Source: Linepithema humile (Eukaryota; Arthropoda; Insecta; Hymenoptera; Formicidae). Taken from it: 64,000 bases of DNA. The DNA lies in contig NC_090133.1 of NCBI RefSeq assembly GCF_040581485.1, positions 8,804,001 to 8,868,000 on the forward strand. The letters are read 5' to 3'. This document shows positions 1 through 15,040 of this stretch, piece by piece (the first letter of the stretch is position 1; the number at the start of each line of letters is the position of its first letter). The notes under the pieces were generated by a model. That model searched no databases. It was not told the DNA's origin and saw only the letters and a program-made list of their open reading frames with translations. The translations under genes and the position numbers were made by a program.

Positions 1-976
1 TATTTAATTACGTTACGCAAATATTCATAACGCTTCCTAAAATTGAAAAAAAAGATACGTTTCATTATCAAGTTGAATAAGCAGAATTATAACGATTTAT
101 TCTTCCTTTAAAACAGTAATCGGAATTAATTGAACTTTCCGGTCAGTTTTTGAGGTCGATGTATTTTATTACAAAAATTTATATTTGTCACCTATTTTTT
201 TATTTATCTAAATATTTTCTATGTTACTGAAACGGAATAATGCTTTTTACTCATAAACAATGAAAACACAGTAAATTGTAGCAAATTTGAAATATTAAAT
301 ATTTGCCAATTTTGATATAAATAATGAAGTGTTTAAATCAAAGACGTTGGAAACTGTAGTCATGAAGTAACTAGCAACAGAATGTTAGAATGTAAAAATC
401 AAACCAATAATTTGGAGTATATTGCGCTATGATAATGATAGAAATGACGATAACGATGGTGGCGTATCTAAAATATAAATGAGATAAAGAAATAGGCATG
501 TAAGTATTTATATTTCTGCAATGAAAATGTATCTCAATTAATGCGTCTCTATATCTCAATCATATTTAAGAAATAAAAATGTAAATTATTTTTTATAACG
601 CATTTAAGTTATTTCCATAAATTACCTACAGAATATTCCAGCAAAATTTAAGCATAAATTATGAAATTTATACCGACTTTAACTTTCATATTTCAGGCTA
701 TCGGCGGAAATAAGAGCGCCTGAAAAAGAGGAAAGAATATATTCCTGTCCCACGTTTCTCCAAAATCCGCTATCGTATTTTTCTCTTTAGCCCGAGCCAT
801 GTTTCACCGAAATCTCCCGCGTCCAATTCCCTAAGAGTTCCTTATCACCCCTAAGAGCCTTATCATCCCCCCCAGACGAAACGCTCCCACCCATTCCTCT
901 CACTCTCGCACTAATTATTCTTCGTCTATCGCTGGCCGATGTAGTCGTGCATCTAATTAGCGACATCGCGTCGACG

Positions 977-1001
977 GAGAGAGAGAGAGAGAAAGAGAGA
1001 G
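977..1001. repeat. (GA)n microsatellite
   Basis: Short run of GA dinucleotides with one interrupting AA. Confidence 0.9.
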
Positions 1002-1752
1002 TCGTAATGGGGAGCTGGAAGCGGGATTTGTCGCACCCCGACACGATGCATCGGTACGGCTTGCTTTTGCTTGCTCTCCGCTGGTACTCGCTTGCCTTCT
1101 GACAGTGATCGAAAGCCGCGATGTTATCTTCGCGGCTCGATAACGACCAGCGGAAGTATCGCTTTAATCACTATATCCGACCGGCTCCCCCAGTTTCGCT
1201 TCTCGTGCCCGCAAGATCAGATCGCAGGATCTGCTTCGCGAATTGCCATTTTCGCGTATCATATTTGAATAAAGTTCCCGGTGCTTTTTTTTCATAATTT
1301 ACTGACCGTAATTATCGTGCAACATTTTTCATCAATTAAAATAATTGCGATAGAGTCGAAGTTATATAATTATCGTACCATAAAATATTGCGATAAAATT
1401 TAAAACATATTAAAAATACCATTATAATTATAATTAAATGCCATTATATACTATTAAGTCCATTAACGTTACTGTGTTAATTAATCGATAAAATAATCTT
1501 TTTAATAATTATTTTTTAACGAGCTTTGTAACGATTCTTATGCACACGTTACGAATTGTTCACTTTAACGAGCTCTGCATCCCTAATCCGTCTTTTGTGT
1601 GCAACGAGATCAACATTGCCGTTTGCCGTAATAAAGCGCCCTGCAGTAAAGGGTTAAACATTTCCTCCGGTCAACACTTTGAGCGTATGCTCGCACGTGC
1701 GAAATGAAGTAGGTACCCCGCGTCGAAGAAGAAAGCCGGTATCCCCCCCCTC

Positions 1753-1755
<3 letters not shown>

Positions 1756-1786
<31 letters not shown>
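1756..1786. repeat. (CT)n microsatellite
   Basis: About 15 uninterrupted CT units; it produces the Arg-Glu run seen in a spurious minus-strand frame. Confidence 0.95.
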
Positions 1787-1791
<5 letters not shown>

Positions 1792-4700
1792 ATCATCGGC
1801 CTCATGCATTTGATATCGATTTTCGCACGCGTAAACAACGCCATATGCCGCCAGCACAATTTGCGAATTCTCCGAACCTCAACTCTTTAAACCCCTTTGA
1901 ACCTCGAGCAGGTTCGGCTGAAAGAAAACCGCGCCGGAAACGTAGGAGCGCGAGGAGATAAAATTCCGCGAAATCGACCGCGAGCTGCGACTCCTTGATA
2001 AAAAGGGAACGGAGGAGGGATAAAGTGTCCGTCGTATTTCTCTCTCCTTCTTTTTCTCGCTCGCCGGTGCGAAACGCGCGACGCGCGTTAATTTCGCGGG
2101 CCGAAACAAGACGGAGAGGAACGGCGGAAGAAGGACGAGGAAGAGGAGGAGGAGAAGGCACCATAAGGTCTGGAGGGCCCCTTATGCTATCGATCTGTCC
2201 CCACCTTGGCGGCGATACTACGCACCGTGGCACACCGTGTACACTACCCCATGGAACTATATTGTTCCCACTCGTTCGCGCGTGTACGAATATCGAGGTG
2301 CGCGTCGCGTTTGCGTTTGTGCTAGGCATGCTTGCAATTCTTAAGCGGTACCTGTTCTAGTATTTTAGACACCGACCCGTTGCTGATAATGAAGTATCAA
2401 AGTATTAACTTCTTTTCCGAAGATTTCTAAAAGTGGATACAAATTTTTTTAGAATTAACTTTTCTATTTTTTTCTAACCTGTTCAAAATTGGCAATCTTA
2501 TTTGGATTTACTTCTATTCTTGAAAATTATTTATATTGATTTCTTGAAGATTTTTTATTTATTCGACTGTATATTATTCTACTTTTTCAAGGTTTTTCAA
2601 ATTTAAGTTTTTTATAACTTTATTTGAAATATAACAAATTAAATTATTATTATTGCTAAGAGGTTACATTGTTATCAATAATCTATAAAATGTTATAAAC
2701 TAGTAAAAAATTACTGTTATCTTTCTATTTTTATGTCTGTAGATATATATTTCTTGTGATTTCACATCTTGCAAAAAGATCAATTTGTTTCAACGAATTT
2801 TTGTATCACGAGATAAAGAAAAGAAAGCAAAGAGGATAAAAATTCAATTTGTCCTTTGACCTGTAAGTGGTAACGAAAACAAATTTGTCCCAGTATTCTC
2901 GTGAGAACTCTTCGCGAAAACTTGTTACAACGGTAAGATATTAAACTTTTCTAAGATCTTAAACAAGACAGAGAAGTATAAAAAGAGAAGACGAAGAGAG
3001 CGAAAGAAAGAATATGTCTACATTAAAATTAAAGAGATTAATTTAATGAGAAATAAAACTTTGCGCATCTATAAAGCATATTAAAATTGATTAAAAAAGG
3101 AGATTAATTTCTTATTTTAACTTAAATGCGGCATTTATTATTTAAGTTAATAACATCGTACAAAAGATTTATGTTTATCCTAAAGCACAAGGATTGTTGA
3201 AAGTATTGACTTTTTTACGACAGAAAAAATAACTGCCCGGAAAGAGACAAATCACCGAATGGTGAAATTCTTGTTTACTAGCGTATATCGGCTTAAAATT
3301 GGAAGAGAGAGCATGCTTCCTCGTGTGCTCCTCTCCCTTTCCACCTCTCTCGCGTAATCCGCTAGGATACGTTTGCTGCGAGGATAACCGCCGTATAATA
3401 CATAAATATATGCGAAAAAGTTACATATGTGTATACGTACTGTACCGAGCAGTCAAGAGTGATTTTTTCATGTCATTGGAATGAAGAAGGCAAAAGTTTA
3501 TGCGGAGAAAATTGACTTCTCCAACTTTCGCAATATCTGTCAAAAAAGGGAAAAAGAACTAACATCAAGGAGAAGAAATTAATGGTGTTCCAAAAAGAAT
3601 ATAATGGAATGAACAAAGCATAAGATATCGCGGAAATCATTAATTACGAGTAAGAATTTATTAATAATACGTATGACGTACAGAGTGATGAATATTTCCA
3701 GACAAACATTATCAGAACAAAATGTCATATCATAAATTTCACAAGAAAAAGAGAATTTGAACAAAAATCAAGAGCAAAAAGATACACAAAGTATGGCTCT
3801 CAAATTCCTGTAATCTAAATTTTATATTAAAAAAAAACGATGTTGCAATAATAATTCTGGTATCACATTTTTTATCTAATTTACCACATAAATAAAAGCC
3901 CTGCCGCATATTGCTGATGTTAAAAACGTTTCTCGTAACACTTCAATCATTTATTACAGTGATATTAAACAGAGAAGACAAATAGATGAAAAAAGAGCAA
4001 TGTAGAAGAGAGAGAAAGATAAGAGCCCTCAGAGTAGAAAGATGAAAAGATAGCTGGTGAAGAAGTGAGCGGTGGAGGGGGGAGGAGGGGTGAAAAAGGG
4101 GGGGAGAGTAGGGGGTACCCTAAGAAAGATTAATATCTCTATCAGAGAAGTTCAGCGCAGCGGACCATTTATCTACGTAGGGGCCCTACGAGAAGCCAGC
4201 AGCCAATCTCGTCCCGCTTCCTCTTCCTGCTCGCAGGAAGGTCCGCTCGCAGGACCTGAGAGTTTATTTAACCGTCGGCGACCTTCGTGAGGGCGGAGGG
4301 AGGGGCAGCGGTAGTGACGGAATCAGCGTGTGTATCGGAGAGAAAGGCGCGAAAATAAAAAACAGAGGAAAAACGGGAAGGCAGGGATTGTTTCGCGTGC
4401 ACCGGATGTCGTCCCCCTTCGCGCGCGAGAAAATTTGATTTGACACCCTTTAGCTTGCCAACGCCCCCGATGCCCTGACGGTTTGCAAAATACGGCACTC
4501 TCTAATGAATTCCGCCAGACTTTCCCTTCCTGCTTCGGTCGGTCTCGATTTCGATCTCGACCACAGCACGCACTTATTGTTAGATGAGTCGATCGTTCTA
4601 ATGAAAGGAAAGCAGGGGACTAATTGCAACCGAGCGTACTCTGCGAATTCTTTAGGGATTAATGATGCTTCTCGCGTGAAACGGAAAGAGGAGAATTAAG

Positions 4701-4928
4701 TATTTATAAATCAACTAGGCTGTAAAAAGGAACAATCCGTAAGAAGATTTTGTTGAAATTTGTTATTCATATTAGCTAACAATAATAATGAATTATGGGC
4801 CAATAATGATGGCAATTAATTGCAGATTGTTGAAAAAAGGCTTTAAATAAAAACTTCAATAGAATTTAATCATAATTATTACATCGCGCCTACTATTATA
4901 TATAATAAAAAGAATTTGGCAACGCGAA

Positions 4929-4947
4929 AGAGAGAGAGAGAGAGAGA
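4929..4947. repeat. (GA)n microsatellite
   Basis: Uninterrupted GA dinucleotide run. Confidence 0.9.
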
Positions 4948-7032
4948 CTGAAAAAGAAATCGAAAACATGTTTTCCTTCGATCGAGATATCGAGAGGTAC
5001 ATTAAACTGTGCGTCATCGCAGATAAATGTTCTTGCTTGTCCCAAGATGCCTATTAAACGTGTCTAAAGCGAGTAAATTAGAAGTTATCTCTATCTCACC
5101 TTTGTATTCCGAGTAGTCCGCGATTACACCACGAACACGCAATGCAAACTCGTGGATGGCCCTTTACCCCCTGTTGCCCGCAACCCCTCTCCCACAGGAA
5201 TAAACCCATCGCGAGCAAATTGCGCGAGTCTTTAAATAATGATGACTACAGCTTTGCAATAATAATGCAAATACCTAATTGACAACTTTGGCATTAATCT
5301 GTTGATCCCCGTGAATCCGATAAATGTTAATCCTCGCAGAATCGACAATGGCTAACGGTATTTTTCTATCAAGATATTTGTTTTATACAAATTTCACCAA
5401 AATAAAACTAACTGAAAGAAGGTCTATAAAATTTCTATAAATCTATTAAATCTAAGAATATACTCTATAAAATTTTATAGTGTTTTAAATTTATGCTTGT
5501 AGCCTTCATTAAATTATTTACAACTCTCTATATAATATCTTTAATAAATCACTATATTTGGCGATATTCGAAGTCTGTTGTTTAATATTCTACATTAAAT
5601 AACCTTCATCAAGTGTTTCGTTTTCCTAAATTTTAAGCGAGGCTATTTAAATTCTAATTAAAAATTCCGCGCGCGGTACATTATAATGTCCATTTAACCA
5701 TGGAACCCTGTTTGAATTATTTGTCGGTGACTGTTTACGTGATATACAGACGTAACAGACGTGTGAAACTTCCTAAATAAATAAAGGGCTAATAGACGCG
5801 ACAGAGGCCGCGAAAGGCGGTTCTTTACTTAAGGGCCCTGATCATTAATAACTCGGCAGCGTGATAGCGGAGACCACCAGCAAAGGAGTCGTCTCATCTC
5901 GCAATGATTTAAAAGCGGGCCTCCGTTAATCCGCTTCACGTGCCCCCCCTCTCAACCGGACATTCCACTGTGTTTTTGACCCCTGGCCATCTTCTTTCTC
6001 AAGCGAACGACAGAATATCATCAACAAATATGAAACAAATCTTTTAATTTTAAAATAGTAGTATTTTACTTTTACAAAAATTATCTGTTATTCAAGAGAT
6101 TCTATTTCTGTTTCAATAGATCAAATATTTCCTACGATTTTATTCCATTATTTTGATCGACTGATTGCCGAAATTAATCAAGAATATTATAAAATTAATA
6201 CAAAATTATATGAATAAGTGAAAATTTCTTAAATTCTTATTTTGAAAATGTAAGACGTTCAAATATAAATACGTATCAAGCAAAAAAAAAATCCTAAAAA
6301 GACACTGATGGCTTTTACCGAAAACGGGGTCTGATCTCTCGCTCTCGGGGCCCTACGCGTGTTAAGAGGTTCGTATTGTCCAACGCCGAAACCATCTGTA
6401 TGATACTACCTACTGTGCATCGTGTACGGATGTCTTTATCGCTTTATGAGGATCGTAAAGTGCTGGTGGCTCGCTGGTGTATCTCTGGCATAAAAGGGAA
6501 GGAAAGCATTGTCGTCATTGTTTATGCGCTCATTAGATATACCGTTGTCGTCGATTCCTCGATGGCATAAAGACCCGCTCACGCGATGTCCGCGTTCAAA
6601 TGCTATGCTCCGAAACACGGTACTTACGAGCCTGACACAAAGGGTTTTACTATTAATGGCATCTTTATTTTGATTCCCTTCGAACAACAATCTTATCTAT
6701 TGTCATATTTGATACTTTAAAATGCAAATGCGTATTTAAATGTAAACGAATGAATAGATATTAGAGCTGCATTTTTTGGCCTTTGTTCTAATTCGAATAA
6801 TTATAATAAAATGATTACACAAAATACAACCAAGAACGTTTGATTTAATAATAATTATTTAAATTTATTTTCAATTTTAATTCTAATTTCAATAATATAC
6901 ATATATAAATTAAATAATATAATAATTTCAATAAAATTAATTAAATATATAAATTCAAAGCAAATAATTACTTGAAAAAAGAAAATTTCACGCTTCAATA
7001 AGAATGTTAGTCAGAAAAATTGCTGATGTATC

Positions 7033-7055
7033 GATATATATATATATACATATAT
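7033..7055. repeat. (AT)n microsatellite
   Basis: AT dinucleotide run with one ACA interruption. Confidence 0.85.
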
Positions 7056-10000
7056 CGCTAAAAGCAACTATTATACCATCTTTAACGCACTACGAGAAGC
7101 GAGAAGCTGATTTACGGGAGCTCGCTCGGGAAGAGCTTTGATAAGAGCGGCGACTTAAGGGTATTCTCCAAAGACCCGAGACAGGATATTAACGACATCG
7201 GAGTAGTACGAGTTGCTGGTCATAATGGAGCTGTCGATCAAGATGAATGTCACGCGAGCGGGAAGAAACGGCAATGATTTCGACGGAAACCCGATGTTCC
7301 GATCGTCGCGTCATTTAGGAGAAATCATACGCTTCGTTAATTCAAATTTATGATCCCGTGCAAAGCCCATATCAACTCTTTGCTGCAACAGTGAAAACCC
7401 ATCACGATGGCACTATATTATTATTTTATGTCATTAATTTTATTTTCCCCTCGTAAAATAGAATTTTTCTTGAAAAATAATATAAGAACTCTTGTAGAAA
7501 CTTCGTTTCCAATTTGTATCGCATTATTTACGTTGTAATCTATCGAATGAATGAATATGAATAACTATAAATCGAAATCTTGAATTTTTCAAAATTCTGT
7601 CGATCAAAAAGATCTATTTAAAAATAATTCAAAGATAATTATAATAATTACTTATCCGTTAATCATTATTTGCATATAATTAGCTCATTATCTATGTAAA
7701 TGTTATCTCGACATTTCCGGATATAAATATCGCAACGAAATTTACGTCCTTGTTATCGGTCTTTCCACTACTGTATCAGCATCAACACCGCTTTACTACC
7801 TGCTGCTGCAGTGTGCCTCTTTTCAATATTCTAAGGATTTCCCATATTCTAGGTACTACGCTTTAGCGCCGAACTTTTACTCTGGATATTAAAAAGGTAA
7901 TCGAGAGAGTACAGGAACGAAAGGTACAGCATGACTAGGGGGGAACGATTGCGGTCAGGATAAGATGTCGTAACCTTTGACTGGGCCCATAATTCGTGAG
8001 TCCCGTTAGTCCCATATAACGCCTGGGGTTGCTCAACACATTGATAAGGACGTGCGCCACCGATGCTACATCGAAGTGATGTCTATCAGTGGTACACCGT
8101 CTCTCTAATTCCTGCGGCTATCAAATGTTTGCCGTTGTAAACGTGTTTTGTTGCAAATTTGCAAAATAACTCGGCTTGCTATCCGACGGAAATATATTCA
8201 AGAAATTCAAGCTGGATTTTTCGTATCAAAAATATCAAGTTAGCTACAATAAGTTTTTTAATTGTAATACTGGCTTTAAATAACTGTAAAATTAAACTGA
8301 AGAAATTAATCGCGAGATATTTAATCATTTTCAATGACTCAATAATTCACTGTGTACTAATAATTGTATTTTAACAAAATAATATTTTTTTGTTTTATCG
8401 CGAGAGCAATTTACTTTAAAAAAAACTTTGATATTTATTAGCATAATAAACACGATATGATAATATTACAAAAAATAACACAATTTTATTAATTTCTAAA
8501 TTTTTAAATGTTTTAACACTCATTTTTAAATGTTTTAGAAAATGATCAACCTGGAATCGTACAGGAACGCGAGAAGGGTAGTAAAGGATTTCAGAGGGGG
8601 ATTGAAGTACTTTGGTAATTATGCCACAGACGAAATGCCGGGACATTCATCAGCAGCAGTGTGTTTAATGCGTAGCCGTTAAATATGTGCGCCAAACACG
8701 CTATGTTCTGCCTAAATATAACGCTCGGGATCTAACAAATTAACGCCGATGCGTTAAACGTCCGACCCGAAAGATCGCATTTTCCTTTCTCGAACCGGTC
8801 GCGAGAAATCGCAATTCGCTTTAATCACGACGCAAAAAAGCAAGCCGTTTTCTCGAAAAAAGTCTCAGTAAATTTAATCTTATCTTAGTAAATCGACTAT
8901 ACAGAGCCGAAAAAAAATTTGTAAGTAATTTGTAATATGAATATTTAGCGATTATTCTGCAGAAAATAATAGCATGTAAATTTTTCAGGCAAAAATTTGA
9001 TTTGGAGAAATAATAAAAATTAACAGTGCATTTAATGCTCTGAAAATTTATACTTTTAATATCAAATATTTTTATGATTTCAATAGAGAACTATATTAAA
9101 TTCTTATTGAAGCAACATCATCGAAATCAGCAAAATAATCTGAAAAACAAAAATCCTGTGGATGTCACAATAAAACCGACTGTTGAAATTATTGTGATAA
9201 AAGGTCGCAATAATTCCGTCACAAGCTGCAATTTCGCGCTTTTATCGCAATTCAAACGAGCGGAGAGAAGATTCGGCCGCTAAAAATTAACGACGAGTCA
9301 TACGAATAGGCAGGGATGCTCTGTATAAATGTGCACGGCTGGCGAACGAGCGACGAAGAAGTATCGTCGGCAATATTGTTTTAATCCGTAACGGGGAAAA
9401 AATGTTTGCACAGCATGGTGATTGGTATGCGTTTATGCGCGCCAGCGACTGGTCCGCTGAACCATCCGGTCATCGATAAATTCAGATTTTTTCAAGACCA
9501 AAATTACGGTACTTTCTCGAAGGAGAAAAAGCTATCAAAATACAGCCGGCATGTTTAAAAAATTAATAAAGTACTCTAAAAAATAAAATTCTACTTAATT
9601 TGCCTTCTCTCTCCTTCTCTTTAAAAATACTTCAAGATATAAACATTTATAAATCATTATTATAATTATTATATTTAATAATTTGTACTAAGTAACTTGC
9701 ATTTAATTTGTATAATTTATATGAGATAAAAATATATAAAAATTTTTTTTATTGGATATATTTTATACTTAATCTACGTAATTATACGTAAATGTAAGAC
9801 ATAATAGAATGCATGTAGCATATCTAATATTTTCAAAGCTAAACGGAAGCGTTTTCTGTAATTTGATACGAGTAAATGGTCGAATCTCGTGTAATCTGTG
9901 CCGAGCACGTGCCACGCGATGTTTTCTTTTAATTATCACGATCGCCGAGTGTTACGATCAACAACACGTAGACGAGATTAATGATCCCCGAAGATATAGC

Positions 10001-13000
10001 ATCGGCCCCTTTTCTGATCAAACACGTAGGATAATTAATAACGCGCTGATTGACCTAACGATTCTCAATCGTTGGTGCGGAAAAACTGCGGATGAAAAGA
10101 ATAAAAAGTATTGACTAAAAAAGACGCGAAGAAAGATGAGAGCGAAGTTCGACAAACGTGAATATTAAATGATTTTCAATGTAATTAATAATTTGTCTCC
10201 ATCAAATTGATCCTTCACAAACATTTGTTCTGACGATTTATTATCTGGAATAACTAATCATTAATTATAATTTCTTAATTTTGAAGTAAAAAATAATTTG
10301 GCAAAATAGTTTACGTTTCGAAAAAATAAACTGACTTTACTTATGAAAATTAAGTAATTAATTTTATGAAATTAATAGTTTCTTTTTACTTCATCACTCC
10401 TTTAAATAATAAAAAATAGTACTGCTATGCAGCAGCTAAAGAGAAGCAATTTTGTACTGTAATTCTTCTCCGATTCACGAGACATATCGATTCGATTTGT
10501 CTCTGCTAAATTGAAGATCGAAATAGAGTATTGAAGTATTTCTATCTGCAGTACCAATGCTGTGTGTACCAATGCAAACGAACAATAAACATATGTATAT
10601 CGTTTTCCGAACTAAAGAGAAAAAGCGTCAGAACAGATAGTCTCGTGTTTACGCTCACGATCACATGCAAAAATAAACACGCGCCTTGTACATCTCTAAC
10701 CCTTTTGTGTCGATGAATGACACGCATCGCTGTGCTACCAAAAGATTTTCTTTTTCTTTTCGAGTCAATTAAAAACTAGAATTTGCGCGTCTATAATTTG
10801 CAAATTTTAGAAAATTTGTTTAAATAATTAACTTCACATTAAAATTAAAAACGAAAACACGAACATTGTTACACTAATTAATTTAGTTATTATTACATTT
10901 GTATGTAACGTGCAAATTTAAAATGCACTTTAAATTTTGATTTTATTAACTACAACAAATGTAATCCTAATTTGTACAAAATTTGTTTCTTTATTTAATT
11001 TTATTATATTATTTCTGCATAAATAAAAAACGCTGTAATAATTATTTATAAATGTTTATAACTTGCAGTATTTTCAATTAAATTTTAATTTAATTACGAA
11101 TTATCTATGCGTTATATTTTTAATCTATGTATTTTGCGGAACTAGATATTTTTTCAAAAAAGCAATTGCGAAAAAATAAATATGATAAATAAATTCAACA
11201 TGCGTAATGCATTCAACGCTTCAGGCTCAAGTATGCACGCTTGTGCAGACATTATGTAACCATGTAGTACATCAGAGCCAGGAATTGCCAAATTTGGCAG
11301 TCGCATCGCTTCTCTCAGTTGCTTAATTACACGAAGAGACGATACGTAAAGATGTCTACTTTCCAGCAATAAAGAAAACAAATTGCCTGATACAGCTTTT
11401 TTTGACGAAACTTCAGAGTAATTAGTACTTTCACAACCTTGTATTCGGCAATTTTTTAATAAATTTATCGAAAATTAAAGAACAAGCATAAAAATTTGCT
11501 CGAATAAAAATGAGAAAATAAAAAAGATAACGTATAATGTATACAATTCAATGATTAATAATATAAAAAAACTTAAAATCAGGTGATCGAATCACAACAT
11601 TGCATGTAATATTGCATAAGATTATATGACTCGTGAAACAACACATAAAAATCAAGCAACTCTTATAAAGTTATTTTCATCCTTATAAATTGTCTCTGTC
11701 CAAGAATGATTAAAGGCAGATAAATTTAAGAATAATATTTCAATAAATTTCCAGACAAATAAAATATTTCTCTCTATAAATTCAGAAATTTTGATAAAAC
11801 AATCCTGAAATAAGTTTCAATAATTTTAGCAGCTAATTTTGGTAAAATTTTTAAATCAATTAAAGAATCGTGTATATATAATCACTATAATATTTAAATA
11901 ACAATTCGTATAAAAATTTTTTATAGACATTCCACGAGAAACTAGAAGAACTCGTTGCCGTAATTGCCGACAAACGAGCGTTAAATCCGCGTACAGCATA
12001 AATTGATACAAAGTCGAGTATGTAACATTTCGAAAGACCTCGGGGAAACGTCCTTGTGACGCAATGTGTACAAAACAATCATTAGCAGCGCGTTTGAGTG
12101 CGGAGTCTAACGGCGATAACGACAACAAACATATACATTGCAGAAATACTGTTACGCTCTGATAATAATCGCGCCAGGTGTTTCGATACAGTGAATAATT
12201 TTGATCACAAAATTTCTCGTCCACGCGGAGTCAATGACTATAATTATTTTCACGGTTTGTGTCCTTTGCAATTATAAAATAGACACTATGTCCGCGAAAA
12301 CGTGGCGATTGCCACGCCAAATTATACACATGAATTTTGCGTTGCTACGCCATTGTAAAAACTTTGTAATATTTGTTGAGAGAATTACAAATTCGCTACT
12401 CATAAAAATTTTAGGATAGATATATAAACATACAGACAATAAGATGAACATATCAATGACAAAATTCTGTCGTGCTGCTTTCTCATTTTCAGCACAGAGA
12501 GCGTAAAGAAATGCGACTGAAAAAATATCACTCACCGTTCGCGGCAAAAAAATGATGCTACGCTGTCCGACAAAGAGCAAACGCTATACAATAACACAAA
12601 GGCTGAGGTCCGCGGTTGCGATCGAATGTACACAGCATCCACAGCCTAACCTTGATAGTTGACGACCGCAGCATGCATCCTTAATTGAAGTCTACGTTCA
12701 AGTTTCATCAAGTTTCATACATGCACATACGCGCGACTGACGAGAAACTAACAAAAACATAATCTCGGTTCCGACGTAAACAGTTCGCGGAATCGTTCTT
12801 GCGATCTTTTACTCCCGAACACGAACTTTCATACGACCGACAAAGATACGATACGTTGATATTTCACGACGATTTTCCGCGCATATAATCGAGATATACA
12901 TGGTAATTCTTATCGCGTTTGTTTCTCTATTACGATCACTCCCGAAAATCGAACACGTCTGCCGTCGCAACTCACGCAAACACGAAAAATAACGGGCAAT

Positions 13001-14487
13001 AAATCATAACACGTAGAGTCGACTTGAGTTTCACCTTTAATATGGCGGTTGGAGTCGCGGGGGACAAATGGCGCGAATGGACATTCGAAGAAACAGCTAT
13101 ATTCCGGCGACAAACTTCGCATCGTATATATAACCAATAATCTTAACCAATAACGCGCGAAAAACAAATTCTATAATGTTGGTAAGATTTTATGAGAGAG
13201 AGAGAAACAGCGAATGATGAGGAAAGCTAAAATCAATCGAGAATTATTTCAAGAATTATTGTACCGAATTTTGGCGAATAGGTTATGAAAAGTAAAAGAT
13301 CACAAATAGAAGCGTATAAAGAATTTATGAACACGCAATTATGTTTTTGTTATCATTGTCCTTCTCAATCGTACGTGAATGTAAATATGAAAAAAGTTGG
13401 ATATCTCGATTGTATATCGATTATTTTTGGCTTTATTTTTAATAAAAAAATTTAATTGATATTTTTAGCTTCTAAAAGACAGAACTCTAGAATTTATATA
13501 TTAAAGATATACTAAAGATTTTAAAATCTGATATGATAAAAGAATTATCGCAAGACAAATTAAGATACAACTTGAATTTAGACTCTTATTGAGGAAAATC
13601 ATGAAAATTTGATTTCAACAATCAAGTTTTTTATAACTGTGTAATTTTAAAAATAATTCTACTGAATAAAATTCCTAAAACAAACAATACGTGGATATTT
13701 GATACGTTTTCGTCGCATAAATTTCATTGCGGAAAAAAGGAACAATCCAACATGTAATTTAGTACCCTCGCATGACATTCTTGATTATGATTATTATGTT
13801 ACCTCGTGCCGTCATCCAATCCGAAAGGGTGAGTTTCCCGTAAACTCGGTGAATATAAATTACATGACGCGATATACACGCATACATACTGCAAATTAAT
13901 GTTTGGGCATGAAAATTTGACGTTCTCGCGCGTAGAATATTACGCGTTAACTGCGATAATATCTTACCTGAGTAGCGTCAACATAATGTCGGAAGAAACA
14001 ATGTACTCTATATAATAAAAAAAATAATTTCCTACACTGTAGATTGTGGCGATATATTTTGTTACAAAATGCTGAGATAGAGATGTCATATTTTAGATTT
14101 AAAAAATTGCGATTGCAAGAAACATCATTAATCATTAATATTTCGTTTCAACTGGATGTCGTAAGTGCGTCTTAGTTGTAATAATTATTTAAGATTAGTT
14201 GATTAATAATTGTATAATGATCGATATAATTAAATGAAGCAAAATAAATATCAGTAAATTATATATAAAATAGTTGTAAACAGTATTCGTCGTGCCACGT
14301 AAATAACGTGCTATTTACTTCTAAAATTGAAATGCTATACAAATTTGATCTTCAGTCGACTGCCATCCTGCGGTTTATGATATTTCGCGTGATAGGATTA
14401 GTCGACAAGCAAATTACTTCGAAGATCGCATTTCTCTCACATAATTATACGGTACATACATTAAAAACCAATTCGCATGTACGCTGG

Positions 14488-14665
14488 CAAAAATGCAAGA
14501 GGAAAGATTCGCATAATTACGACGCGATAATTCGATGAATTGCAATCTTAAATAAAATCTTAAATTCAATAAGAAAATTCTATTAAAAATTCAAGTATCA
14601 AGCAAAATTTCAAACGGGCGAAAAACATTTTACGTTAATATATTGTTTCATGAATTATGACATGC
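14488..14665 (+). repeat. local duplication, copy 1
   Basis: About 175 bp that match a second copy about 980 bp downstream. Shared landmarks in the same order are TTCGCATAATTA, CGCGATAATT, TCTATTAAAAATTC, CAAAATTTCAAAC and CGAAAAACATTT. Divergence by substitutions and small indels implies an old duplication. It ends just before the splice-donor word at 14,681. Confidence 0.7.
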
Positions 14666-14681
14666 AAATTTGAAGACTTAC

Positions 14682-15040
14682 TTGATCTGAGCGCGGCTCC
14701 TTGACCGACGAGTGAGTCCTACGTGAGTCCTACGTCGTTGATATGTGGCCCTTCTTCGCAGATGAGTGCGCAGGTACACGCCGTTGATATGTGTCGCAGC
14801 TTCCGTCGCACAGATACGCACTGTTACGGATATGTCGCGGGAACGATAATTCGCACTCGATATGTAAACGCGAGAGTGAGATCAGGACGGAATCGCGCGC
14901 TACGCAACGTTCGAACGGCAACATACGGCGACGAGCGGCGAGCGCCGACTGCGCGCGGCACACCGCACGACCGTAGTGGGACAAGGGTGATGGAGGGGGA
15001 TTGCGGAACAGGAACTACCCTCGCCGACGCGCACAACAAA
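14682..15040 (-). other. possible non-coding first exon (minus strand)
   Basis: A GC/CpG-rich block stands out from AT-rich surroundings. On the minus strand it ends at the perfect donor word CAA|GTAAGT, with GT at 14,681-14,680. This resembles a first exon of a gene transcribed leftwards whose coding part would lie beyond the window. Further donor words on the same strand occur at 13,968 (CAG|GTAAGA) and 12,536 (ACG|GTGAGT), which could be alternative first exons. No promoter element or downstream exon was identified, so this is inference from composition and donors. The right boundary is approximate. Confidence 0.25.

Larger units (their letters stand above)
1..12534. other. gene-poor AT-rich region
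   Basis: I see no coding exon here that I can defend. Open frames are short, lack recognisable domains and mostly lie in AT-rich DNA. GC/CpG-richer islands stand out at about 780-1,260, 1,560-2,350, 4,060-4,700, 5,800-6,000, 7,080-7,360 and 9,240-9,480; the longest frame (175 codons, minus strand, 1,802-2,329) lies in one of them and looks like low-complexity Arg/Ser/Pro translation of GC-rich DNA. These islands could be regulatory or conserved non-coding DNA, or UTR exons of a gene to the left. I cannot tell which. Confidence 0.5.

Noticed and set aside
1802..2329. 175-codon minus-strand open frame
   Set aside because: No domain, overlapping frames on both strands, low-complexity Arg/Ser/Pro composition in GC-rich DNA.
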